Positions 6,128 to 12,268 of a stretch of DNA of 12,268 bases are shown here, in pieces. The stretch spans positions 1 to 12,268 of the forward strand of contig CANLED010000031.1 of NCBI GenBank assembly GCA_947489175.1, given 5' to 3'. A program made the position numbers and the translations under genes. The stretch comes from Chitinophagaceae bacterium (GTDB lineage Bacteria; Bacteroidota; Bacteroidia; Chitinophagales; Chitinophagaceae). How positions within the stretch are numbered: position 1 is the stretch's first letter; each line of letters begins with the position of its first letter. The notes beneath the pieces were generated by a model that was not told where the DNA came from, searched no databases, and worked only from the letters and a program-made list of their open reading frames with translations.

Positions 6128-7846
6128 CTATAAAGTTTCTAGCTCTTTTTTCACAAAAAGCATCAATTCACTTATTTTTTCAGGGGAGAAATCAAAATCA
6201 ATACCGGCTGATTTATACAATGCTGGTAATGTTTGTGTTCCACCCAAACTGAGTCCATGCATGTAGTTCTCCAATGCTTTTGTTGGGTTTTCCCTGTATT
6301 GTTTCCACATCCCAATGGCGCCAAGTTGTGCAATGCCATATTCGATATAATAGAAAGGAACTTCAAATAAATGAAGCTGACGTTGCCAGCTAAATGAACG
6401 ATAAGGCTCCAATCCACTGAAATCAATTGATTTTGTTGAAAACTCACTTAAAATTCTCAACCAATTTTCTTTTCTTTCTTCGAGTGTATGGGTTGGATTT
6501 TCATAAATCCAATGTTGAAACTTATCTATTGTTGCAATCCATGGGAATATGGTAATCACGCGTTCTAATTGATGGCGTTTAGCCCTCTTCATTTCTTCCT
6601 CATTGTCGAAGAAAACATCCCAATGATCCATGGTAAAGAGTTCCATCGACATACTTGCCACTTCGGCCATTTCTGTAGGATATTCTTTGAAGCCCGTTAA
6701 TTCCAATTCGTGCGATAAAAATGAATGGATTGCATGACCAGCCTCGTGCACCATGGTTGTGAGGTCAGACATCTGTGAAGCTGCATTCATAAAAATGAAA
6801 GGGGCACCGCTCTCTGCAAGTGGCATGTTGTAGCCACCTGGCGCTTTGCCTTTTCTGCTGTCAAGGTCAAGGTGGTTGAGTTCAGCCATCTTTCTCAAGC
6901 AATCTCCAAAAAAAGGATTCAGCTTGTCCAAGCACGCAATTGATTTATCAAGCAATTCTTTCCCATCAGCGAAAGGACGAAGTGGTTCAATGCCTGCTGG
7001 CTCTGCTTCGGTATCCCAAGGCCTCATTTTATCCAAGCCAAGTCGTTTGGTTTGTTCATCATAGATCTGATCAACAAGCGGCATTACTTCTTTCTTAACT
7101 GCCTCATGAAATTGAAAGCATGCAGCAGGGGTGTAATCGAAACGTCCCATTTCTGCAAACTTATAATCACGGTAGTTATTGAAGCCAGCATTCAACCCAA
7201 TTTGATGTCTTTTCTCAATAAGTTTGCTGAATAAGTCATTCAGTGGTTCTTTATCTTGGACTCTTCTTTCTGCAATTTTTCGGTAAACAGTTTCACGCAC
7301 ATTTCTATCTTCACTTTCTAGGAACTTACCCGCTTGTTGCAATGTAAATTCTTGTCCATCCTGTTCTACCATCATCTTACCGGCAATAGAACCGTATTGC
7401 TGTTGCAAAACGCTGGATTCTGCTTGCAGCGGTATGTTTTCTTCCCTGAAAAGGTCAATGCTCTTTTTAACTGATCTTAGGTAAGTAAAGTATTTTTCTT
7501 GATTGAGTTCTTTGGTAAATGGACAAACAACCAATTTTTTATTCAAGATGTCTGCGTAAGGTTGAATCTTAGGCTGAATTTCCATGAAGAAAAAGTTGAA
7601 GGCCTCTTCAAGGGTTTTGTTTTCTGTATCACAGGTCATTCTAACCTGTCTCCAGCAAGCATCTTCGCTGATAAAAGCCTCGATCTCACTCGAATCTTTC
7701 AGCCATTGTTCAAGATCTTCTAAAGAATTGATTTCCCTTTCTTTCAGTTGAATGAAGTAAGGTTCAAGAATCGACCATTCCGTTAAAGTGAAATCTTTTG
7801 GCAGGAAATGGTGTTGAAGCTTTTCAATATTTGCGCTGTAATTCAT
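6128..7846 (-). CDS. M3-family oligoendopeptidase (PepF-like)
   Basis: This 572-residue zinc metallopeptidase has the M3 active site MVHEAGHAIHSF. His367 and His371 would bind zinc and Glu368 would be the catalytic base. The third zinc ligand is probably Glu395 in TEMAEVASMSMEL, 24 residues downstream, the spacing of the thimet oligopeptidase/PepF clan. The helical N-terminal half and the FNNYRDYKF and RPFADGKELL segments agree with bacterial oligoendopeptidase F-type proteins, which cut short peptides in the cytoplasm during peptide turnover. There is no signal peptide. The length is typical and nothing looks truncated. It starts at ATG 7846, 31 bases after the DUF5606 gene, and is probably the last gene of the leftward cluster. 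Confidence 0.92.
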   Translation of the reverse strand: MNYSANIEKLQHHFLPKDFTLTEWSILEPYFIQLKEREINSLEDLEQWLKDSSEIEAFISEDACWRQVRMTCDTENKTLEEAFNFFFMEIQPKIQPYADILNKKLVVCPFTKELNQEKYFTYLRSVKKSIDLFREENIPLQAESSVLQQQYGSIAGKMMVEQDGQEFTLQQAGKFLESEDRNVRETVYRKIAERRVQDKEPLNDLFSKLIEKRHQIGLNAGFNNYRDYKFAEMGRFDYTPAACFQFHEAVKKEVMPLVDQIYDEQTKRLGLDKMRPWDTEAEPAGIEPLRPFADGKELLDKSIACLDKLNPFFGDCLRKMAELNHLDLDSRKGKAPGGYNMPLAESGAPFIFMNAASQMSDLTTMVHEAGHAIHSFLSHELELTGFKEYPTEMAEVASMSMELFTMDHWDVFFDNEEEMKRAKRHQLERVITIFPWIATIDKFQHWIYENPTHTLEERKENWLRILSEFSTKSIDFSGLEPYRSFSWQRQLHLFEVPFYYIEYGIAQLGAIGMWKQYRENPTKALENYMHGLSLGGTQTLPALYKSAGIDFDFSPEKISELMLFVKKELETL

Positions 7847-7877
7847 AAAGGTGGATTTACATTAGAGACTAAATTGA

Positions 7878-8300
7878 CTAATTCTCTTCTTCCTGGTCGT
7901 TTTCCTCTTCATCCAATTCTGTTAGTTTGATTTCAATTTCGTTCTTTTTAATCACACCAAACCAGCGCACCATTTTCTTCATATCACTGTTGTAAACCTT
8001 TTCAAAATCCATTTTTGGATACGCGGTTTCAAAATATGTTCTGATGGCATTATTGTCTTTTTCAGAAGGGAGTTCTAATCCGGCTGCATCCATTGCCATG
8101 AAAATTTCAGCAAGATTAACATTGTCGTCTTCTGTGTAAACTTCGATAGATTCGAGGTGTGAAAACTGATGCAATCTGTTGGAAATAAATTTTGTTGAGT
8201 TGTCTTCCAAAGACCTAACAATTGCACCATCTGATTTGCTTGTTACAAGTTCAAAAAGTCCTGAAAATCCTGTTACTGAAATGAGTTTATTGTATTCCAT
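7878..8300 (-). CDS. DUF5606-family protein
   Basis: This 140-residue protein begins MEYNKLISVTGFSGLFELV, a small basic or hydrophobic N-terminal domain. A second helical domain and a very acidic tail (LDEEENDQEEEN) follow. The pattern matches a Bacteroidota-specific family known as DUF5606; no function is established. It has no signal peptide or membrane segment and is probably cytoplasmic. ATG 8300 is preferred over a GTG two codons upstream (8306), because family members begin just before the KLISVTG-like block. It lies between the DsbA-family gene and the oligopeptidase with gaps of about 30 bases, suggesting cotranscription. The acidic tail and N-terminal fold might serve protein or RNA binding, but that is speculation. 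Confidence 0.78.
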   Translation of the reverse strand: MEYNKLISVTGFSGLFELVTSKSDGAIVRSLEDNSTKFISNRLHQFSHLESIEVYTEDDNVNLAEIFMAMDAAGLELPSEKDNNAIRTYFETAYPKMDFEKVYNSDMKKMVRWFGVIKKNEIEIKLTELDEEENDQEEEN

Positions 8301-8336
8301 ATCCACTTTTTATTGAACATGCAAGTTACAACCATT

Positions 8337-8990
8337 TTACTGAATATTGTTTTCAGCCAGGATGTCTGTAATCCTTTTTTCAATGGAAGTAATGTCGCTA
8401 TACCCCCTTGTAATCATGTATAGCCTCGTTTCATCAACTTGGAGAAAGGCAGTAGGGAAGCCATTTACGTTGAGTTGTTTAATTAGTGTGAAATCATAGT
8501 TTGCCTTTTCTTTATACTCTTCTGACTTCAAATTGGCATAAAATTGGTCTGCTTCGATTTCATATTTTATAAGAAGATGCCTATATGCTTCAGGATCTGT
8601 TAGGTCACGGCCTTCATCATACAAGGAATACTGTAGGTCAGCAGCAAATTCTATTGTGCGGTTTGGATATAAATCCCTGAAAATTGCCATGGCGATTGCT
8701 GGCATTTCAGAATTAGGATGCCAATCGCTTTCGCCTGGATTTTTAATATGCCATAGGTAATCTTCTCCAAACTTCACGCCCGTCATGTTTTCAACGGTTT
8801 TATAGGCATCAAGGATATAATTGGCAATCACGCCAATATGCTGAGTTGATTCTACAGGAATCATCCCACCTGAAATCGTTTCAAATTCAAATTGATGTTT
8901 GTATTTTTCGTAGATGGTTTTAATAACTGGACTGAATCCAAAGCACCAACCACAATAAGCATCATAACAGTAAATAATTCTTGGCGTCAT
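8337..8990 (-). CDS. DsbA-family thioredoxin-fold oxidoreductase
   Basis: This 217-residue protein has a thioredoxin fold with an inserted helical domain. The redox motif is CGWC (13-16) in YCYDAYCGWCFGFSP, and the cis-proline motif is GFPT (178-181) near the C-terminus. There is no signal peptide, so it is probably a cytoplasmic member related to FrnE/2-hydroxychromene-2-carboxylate isomerase-type DsbA proteins, not the periplasmic disulfide-forming enzyme. Likely roles are thiol-disulfide exchange or glutathione-like conjugate handling; the substrate is unknown. An extra Cys8 lies close to the active site. Its ATG overlaps the stop of the upstream hydroxylase gene in the four-base pattern ATGA, indicating translational coupling, and it is followed about 36 bases later by the DUF5606 gene. 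Confidence 0.85.
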   Translation of the reverse strand: MTPRIIYCYDAYCGWCFGFSPVIKTIYEKYKHQFEFETISGGMIPVESTQHIGVIANYILDAYKTVENMTGVKFGEDYLWHIKNPGESDWHPNSEMPAIAMAIFRDLYPNRTIEFAADLQYSLYDEGRDLTDPEAYRHLLIKYEIEADQFYANLKSEEYKEKANYDFTLIKQLNVNGFPTAFLQVDETRLYMITRGYSDITSIEKRITDILAENNIQ

Positions 8991-9732
8991 TTAATAGTTG
9001 CTTTTTCAAAAGACATGTCATAATCCTCACGGATTGTACCCATGACCCTATCCCAAAAAAGCAAATATAAACCATAGTTTCCTTTAAAAAACTGATGGTG
9101 TTGGTTATGGCTTACGGATGTATTGATCCATTTGCCAATTTTACTTTTGTTAAAGTTCTTTGGATACAATTCAAATCCTAGATGCCCGTAAATGTTGTAT
9201 GTAATGGAAAAGAAAAAGAATATGAAGAAATGTAGTTTATGCATGGGAACGCAATAAAGAAAAACAATGAATACACCTGCTTCAACAACAGCTTCAAGTG
9301 GGTGAAATGCATAAGCAGCCCAGGGTGATGGGTTGGTGGATTTGTGGTGTATGAGGTGAAATAATTTGAACAATCTTTTGTGGTGCATCAGCCTATGTGT
9401 CCAATAAAAGTAGGTGTCGTGAATTAATATCATGAGCGGAAAGACTGCGATAAAATACAACCATCCTTTCGATGAGATTTTGGCGTATAGCAAGGTTGTT
9501 GATGCGATTTTTCATTTTGAATAAAAACGACTGGCACAATCGAGAATATCAATATGGTGAGAATTGAGTAAAATACCTCTCTTTTATAATGAAGGTTTTC
9601 AGGAAAATTTCTTTGAATTTTTTTACCTTCTTTTTTCTTTTTGAGCAGTATATAAAAAACATAGAAAAATGCTCCTGCCAAAATAAAATAACGGCTGCTA
9701 ATCAGCACAAATATTTTTATGTATTTGTCCAT
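8987..9732 (-). pseudogene. Sterol desaturase / fatty acid hydroxylase-family gene with a one-base frameshift
   Basis: Two overlapping minus-strand frames make one protein. The first (ATG 9732) gives the N-terminal two-helix membrane part up to about residue 75. The second continues in another frame to the stop at 8987. Adding one A to the five-A run (plus-strand T 9508-9512) restores a 248-residue protein reading FIQNEK-IASTTLLYAKIS across the joint. The reconstructed protein has all histidine boxes of the membrane di-iron hydroxylase family: HDTYFYWTHRLMHH (from 105), HLIHH (126-130) and HNQHH (209-213). The family hydroxylates or desaturates sterols, fatty acids, carotenoids or sphingoid lipids in the membrane. 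Preservation of every box suggests recent mutation, phase variation or a sequencing error. It sits in the polA-plsC cluster and overlaps the DsbA gene by four bases. Confidence 0.8.
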
Positions 9733-9765
9733 AAAATATTAAGAAAAATTTAAGTGGTGTTTATT

Positions 9766-10329
9766 TCATTCTAAGATAATGCATTCAATATTAAAAAACG
9801 CCGCATTTTTTCCTGTTTTATCTTGGTAAAAAGCCCTGAATTTTGGCATGTCAATTTCTTTGTTACCTGTTAAATAAATAGGTTCGCCAAAGCCTGCCAA
9901 TTTGTTTTTGTAGTCAAGATACCCGGGTAAAACAGGAACATTGGCTCCTAGCGCCGCAAAATAAAATCCAGATTTCCATTTTTGTACAAGCTTTCTTGTT
10001 CCTTCAGCTGGGATTGCTACAAAAAGGTTATTTGTTTGGTTAAATTTTTTAATAATTTGATCTGTCAAGCTTTGTTTCTTGCTCCGTTCTACTGGCATGC
10101 CGCCTGTATTTTTCAAAAGAATGGACAATGGAAATCTAAACAATTCCTTTTTTGCCAAGTAATTGACTTTCATACCCAGCATTCTAAATACTGCTAAGGC
10201 ATAGATAAAATCCCAGTTTGAGGTATGTGGAGCTGCAATCACAACGGCTTTTTTGATATCTGGTGAAACAAGTCCATCAACTTTCCAGCCTTTGAGTTTA
10301 AACCACAGCACAAAAAATTTGGTAATCAT
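9766..10329 (-). CDS. Short PlsC-type 1-acylglycerol-3-phosphate acyltransferase-like protein
   Basis: This 187-residue protein has the four-block acyltransferase signature. The catalytic HxxxxD motif is HTSNWD (35-40), GGMPVERS (76-83) helps bind the glycerol phosphate, PAEGTR (107-112) is block III, and PVLPGYLDY (132-140) is block IV. Such enzymes move an acyl chain to lysophosphatidic acid or a related acceptor at the inner membrane in phospholipid or aminolipid synthesis. It is shorter than the usual PlsC of roughly 240 residues and lacks a clear long N-terminal membrane helix. It resembles a compact subgroup, so the acceptor may not be lysophosphatidate. It starts at ATG 10329, 46 bases after polA, and precedes the hydroxylase gene by 33 bases. 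The lipid theme shared with that neighbour is suggestive. Confidence 0.85.
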   Translation of the reverse strand: MITKFFVLWFKLKGWKVDGLVSPDIKKAVVIAAPHTSNWDFIYALAVFRMLGMKVNYLAKKELFRFPLSILLKNTGGMPVERSKKQSLTDQIIKKFNQTNNLFVAIPAEGTRKLVQKWKSGFYFAALGANVPVLPGYLDYKNKLAGFGEPIYLTGNKEIDMPKFRAFYQDKTGKNAAFFNIECIILE

Positions 10330-10375
10330 AAGTTCTTTTTTTCCATTTTTGATTTCGCTTTATTGAACCCATTAA

Positions 10376-12268
10376 TTAATGTGCAACAAGCCAATTGTCG
10401 CCTATCCCTGCTTCTGCCAATACGGGAACATTGTTGGGTAGAATCAACGCATTTTCCATATTCTCCAAAATCAACTTCTTCATTTCTTCGGCCTCTTCTT
10501 TTAAAGCATCGAATATAAGTTCATCATGTACTTGAAGAATCATTTTACTTTTGAGTTGATTTTTTTTGATGGCAGCTTGCACCTTGATCATGGCTATTTT
10601 CACCATGTCTGCTGCACTGCCTTGAATGGGTGAATTGATGGCGTTTCTTTCTGCAAATCCCCTTACCGTAAAATTGCTTGAGTTGATGTCGCGTAGCCAT
10701 CTCTTCCTTCCCATCAACGTTTCAACATACCCTTTCTCCTTTGCAAATTGTATCGTTGATGCCATGTATTGGGTAATTCCAGGGAACTCCTTTTTATAGT
10801 TATCGATGATGGTCTTTGCTTCAGTTCTGCTGATGCCTAAATTTTCTGCTAATCCAAACGCACCTTGTCCATAAATGATCCCAAAATTCACACTCTTGGC
10901 TTTGTACCTCATTTCTTTGGTTACTGCTTCTTCTTCAATGCCATATACTTTGGCTGCTGTTGCTGTATGGATATCCTTTCCTAGCCTGAATGCTTCACAC
11001 ATGTTTGGGTCGCCACTGATGGCAGCCACTATCCTCAACTCTATCTGTGAATAATCCGCTGATATCAATACATGGTCACTGTCTCTAGGAATAAATGCCT
11101 TTCTGATTTCTTTGCCTCTATCGCTTCTTACAGGGATGTTTTGAAGATTCGGATTGTTGCTTGAAAGTCTCCCTGTTACTGCAACAGCCTGAGCGTAAGT
11201 TGTATGAACCCGTCCCGTTTTTGGATTGATCAACTGTGGCAAAGCATCTACATAAGTAGATTTCAACTTTGTAAGTTCTCTAAATATCAAAATATCGGAT
11301 ACGATGGGAAACTGATGTGCTAATTTCTGCAAAACATCTTCACCCGTAGCATATTGTCCAGTCTTTGTTTTCTTTGCTTTGGGATCTAGCATCAATTTTT
11401 CAAACAATACTTCTCCAAGTTGCTTGGGTGAAGCAAGGTTGAAACGAACACCTGCAATTTTATAGACAGACTCTTCAGCAATTTTTGCTTCTTTTTCTAA
11501 TTCCTTGGAATACTCATTGAGAAAGGAAGTATCAACCCGAACGCCTTCAAACTCCATTTCAGCAAGCACCTTTACCAATGGGTTTTCAACCTCGAAAAAC
11601 ACTTTCTCAACATCCTTTTCTTTCATTTCAGGTTCAAAAACATTCTTCAACTGCAAAGTTATATCAGCATCTTCCCCTGCATATTCCTTTACCTGTTCCA
11701 CTTCAACATCACGCATATTTCCTTGTCCCTTCCCTTTTTTTCCAATCAATTCAGTAATCGAAACAGGTGCATATCCTAGGTATTTGGCACTCAATACATC
11801 CATGCTTCTCTTTCCTTCAGGTTCAATTACATAATGCGCTAGCATGGTATCAAAAACATTTCCTACAAGTTCGAAACCATGATTTTTTAAAATCAGCAAA
11901 TCATATTTTATGTTCTGACCGATCCATGTGATGGTTGGATTGTTGAACAGCACACTGAATTTGTTAAGGATTTCATGGGTTTCTGTTTTATTCTCAGGAC
12001 AAGGAACATAGCTCGCAGTTCCTGGTTTGATTGAAAAACTGATTCCCACAATGCCTGCCTGATTTGCATCTAATCCCGTTGTTTCAGTATCAAAACAGAT
12101 TTCTTTTTCATTCAATAGGATTGAGATCAACGCATCCATTTTCTCGACAGTATCAACCAAATCATATTCGTGTGGCGTATTGTTGATGTTCTTATCGGCT
12201 ACAATATCTCCGCCATAATCTTCTTCTGAAGCTTGGGTGGTGGTGGAAACTGTAGTTGCTTCCCCAAA
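10376..12268 (-). CDS. polA: DNA polymerase I (5' partial)
   Basis: The frame is open to the window edge, so the start and the 5' nuclease domain lie outside; 630 residues are visible. Residues 1-40 form a Thr- and acid-rich linker. The 3'-5' proofreading domain follows with its residues intact: Exo I FDTETTGLD (Asp60, Glu62), Exo II GQNIKYD (Asp123) and Exo III YAGEDAD (Asp200). The polymerase domain has motif A DYSQIELR (Asp405), motif B RYKAKSVNFGIIYG (Arg454, Lys458, Phe462, Tyr466) and motif C QVHDELIFD (His581, Asp582, Glu583). Family A polymerase I fills gaps in excision repair and removes Okazaki RNA primers. The C-terminal NWLVAH is the expected end. The ATG-less start at TTG 12160 is an artefact of the window edge. 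The lipid and redox genes downstream may share its transcript. Confidence 0.96.
   Translation of the reverse strand, partial: FGEATTVSTTTQASEEDYGGDIVADKNINNTPHEYDLVDTVEKMDALISILLNEKEICFDTETTGLDANQAGIVGISFSIKPGTASYVPCPENKTETHEILNKFSVLFNNPTITWIGQNIKYDLLILKNHGFELVGNVFDTMLAHYVIEPEGKRSMDVLSAKYLGYAPVSITELIGKKGKGQGNMRDVEVEQVKEYAGEDADITLQLKNVFEPEMKEKDVEKVFFEVENPLVKVLAEMEFEGVRVDTSFLNEYSKELEKEAKIAEESVYKIAGVRFNLASPKQLGEVLFEKLMLDPKAKKTKTGQYATGEDVLQKLAHQFPIVSDILIFRELTKLKSTYVDALPQLINPKTGRVHTTYAQAVAVTGRLSSNNPNLQNIPVRSDRGKEIRKAFIPRDSDHVLISADYSQIELRIVAAISGDPNMCEAFRLGKDIHTATAAKVYGIEEEAVTKEMRYKAKSVNFGIIYGQGAFGLAENLGISRTEAKTIIDNYKKEFPGITQYMASTIQFAKEKGYVETLMGRKRWLRDINSSNFTVRGFAERNAINSPIQGSAADMVKIAMIKVQAAIKKNQLKSKMILQVHDELIFDALKEEAEEMKKLILENMENALILPNNVPVLAEAGIGDNWLVAH

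Noticed and set aside
6172..6447. 91-residue minus-strand open frame
   Set aside because: It is an alternative frame inside the M3 peptidase gene, which has an intact catalytic motif and full family length.
8306..8330. TAACTTGC as a promoter for the DUF5606 gene
   Set aside because: It deviates from TAnnTTTG and has no -33 partner; the short gap favours read-through from the upstream gene.
9506..9514. Programmed -1 ribosomal frameshift in the hydroxylase gene
   Set aside because: GAA-AAA is not a canonical slippery heptamer (X XXY YYZ in frame) and no strong downstream stem was seen; a simple one-base loss explains it better.
11505..11834. 109-residue plus-strand open frame inside polA
   Set aside because: It is a Ser/Thr-rich shadow of the antisense polA coding frame with no family features.

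Overview
The window looks like a chromosomal piece of a member of the Bacteroidota, most probably of the Chitinophagaceae/Sphingobacteriales type. The DNA is AT-rich. The two best promoters carry the Bacteroidota -7 element TAnnTTTG, and Shine-Dalgarno sequences are weak or absent. Several families are characteristic of the phylum: a DUF5606 protein, a ThuA/PQQ-dehydrogenase/PKD/cytochrome c fusion, and a Fur-type repressor with a DNHVHF metal motif. Both edge genes run off the window. No rRNA, tRNA, CRISPR array, insertion sequence or prophage signal was seen, and no gene-free stretch exceeds about 145 bases.

Left part (1-4394). The 3' part of a very large extracytoplasmic sugar dehydrogenase-like protein reads rightward and ends at a strong bidirectional terminator. 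Converging on it is a two-gene leftward operon: a Tat-exported xylose-isomerase-like TIM-barrel protein followed three bases later by a TMEM220-family membrane protein. The dehydrogenase and the TIM-barrel protein both suggest sugar or polyol handling in the periplasm.

Middle part (4469-6013). This is a compact metal-related module. A MerC-domain membrane protein is divergent from a SCO1/SenC copper chaperone. The chaperone overlaps a Fur/Zur-type repressor gene that has no ATG start. The 100-base divergent region holds a perfect 15-base inverted repeat (TGCAAC-AAA-GTTGCA) flanked by a TAnnTTTG element on each strand, so the layout suggests an autoregulated metal-responsive unit. Hairpins follow between the repressor gene and the converging peptidase gene.

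Right part (6128-12268). Six leftward genes lie close together, with gaps of 46, 33, -4, about 36 and 31 bases. In transcription order they are DNA polymerase I (polA, 5' partial), a short PlsC-type acyltransferase, a sterol desaturase/fatty acid hydroxylase-family gene, a DsbA-family thioredoxin-fold protein, a DUF5606 protein and an M3-family oligoendopeptidase. They could be one operon of mixed housekeeping functions. The desaturase gene is split by a one-base loss in an A-run; the rest of its sequence, including all histidine boxes, is well preserved.

Most of the window is ordinary chromosome. The points most worth a second look are the divergent Fur-box module, the frameshifted hydroxylase, and the five-domain dehydrogenase that carries its own electron acceptor domain. 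No clearly new biological system can be claimed from the sequence alone.
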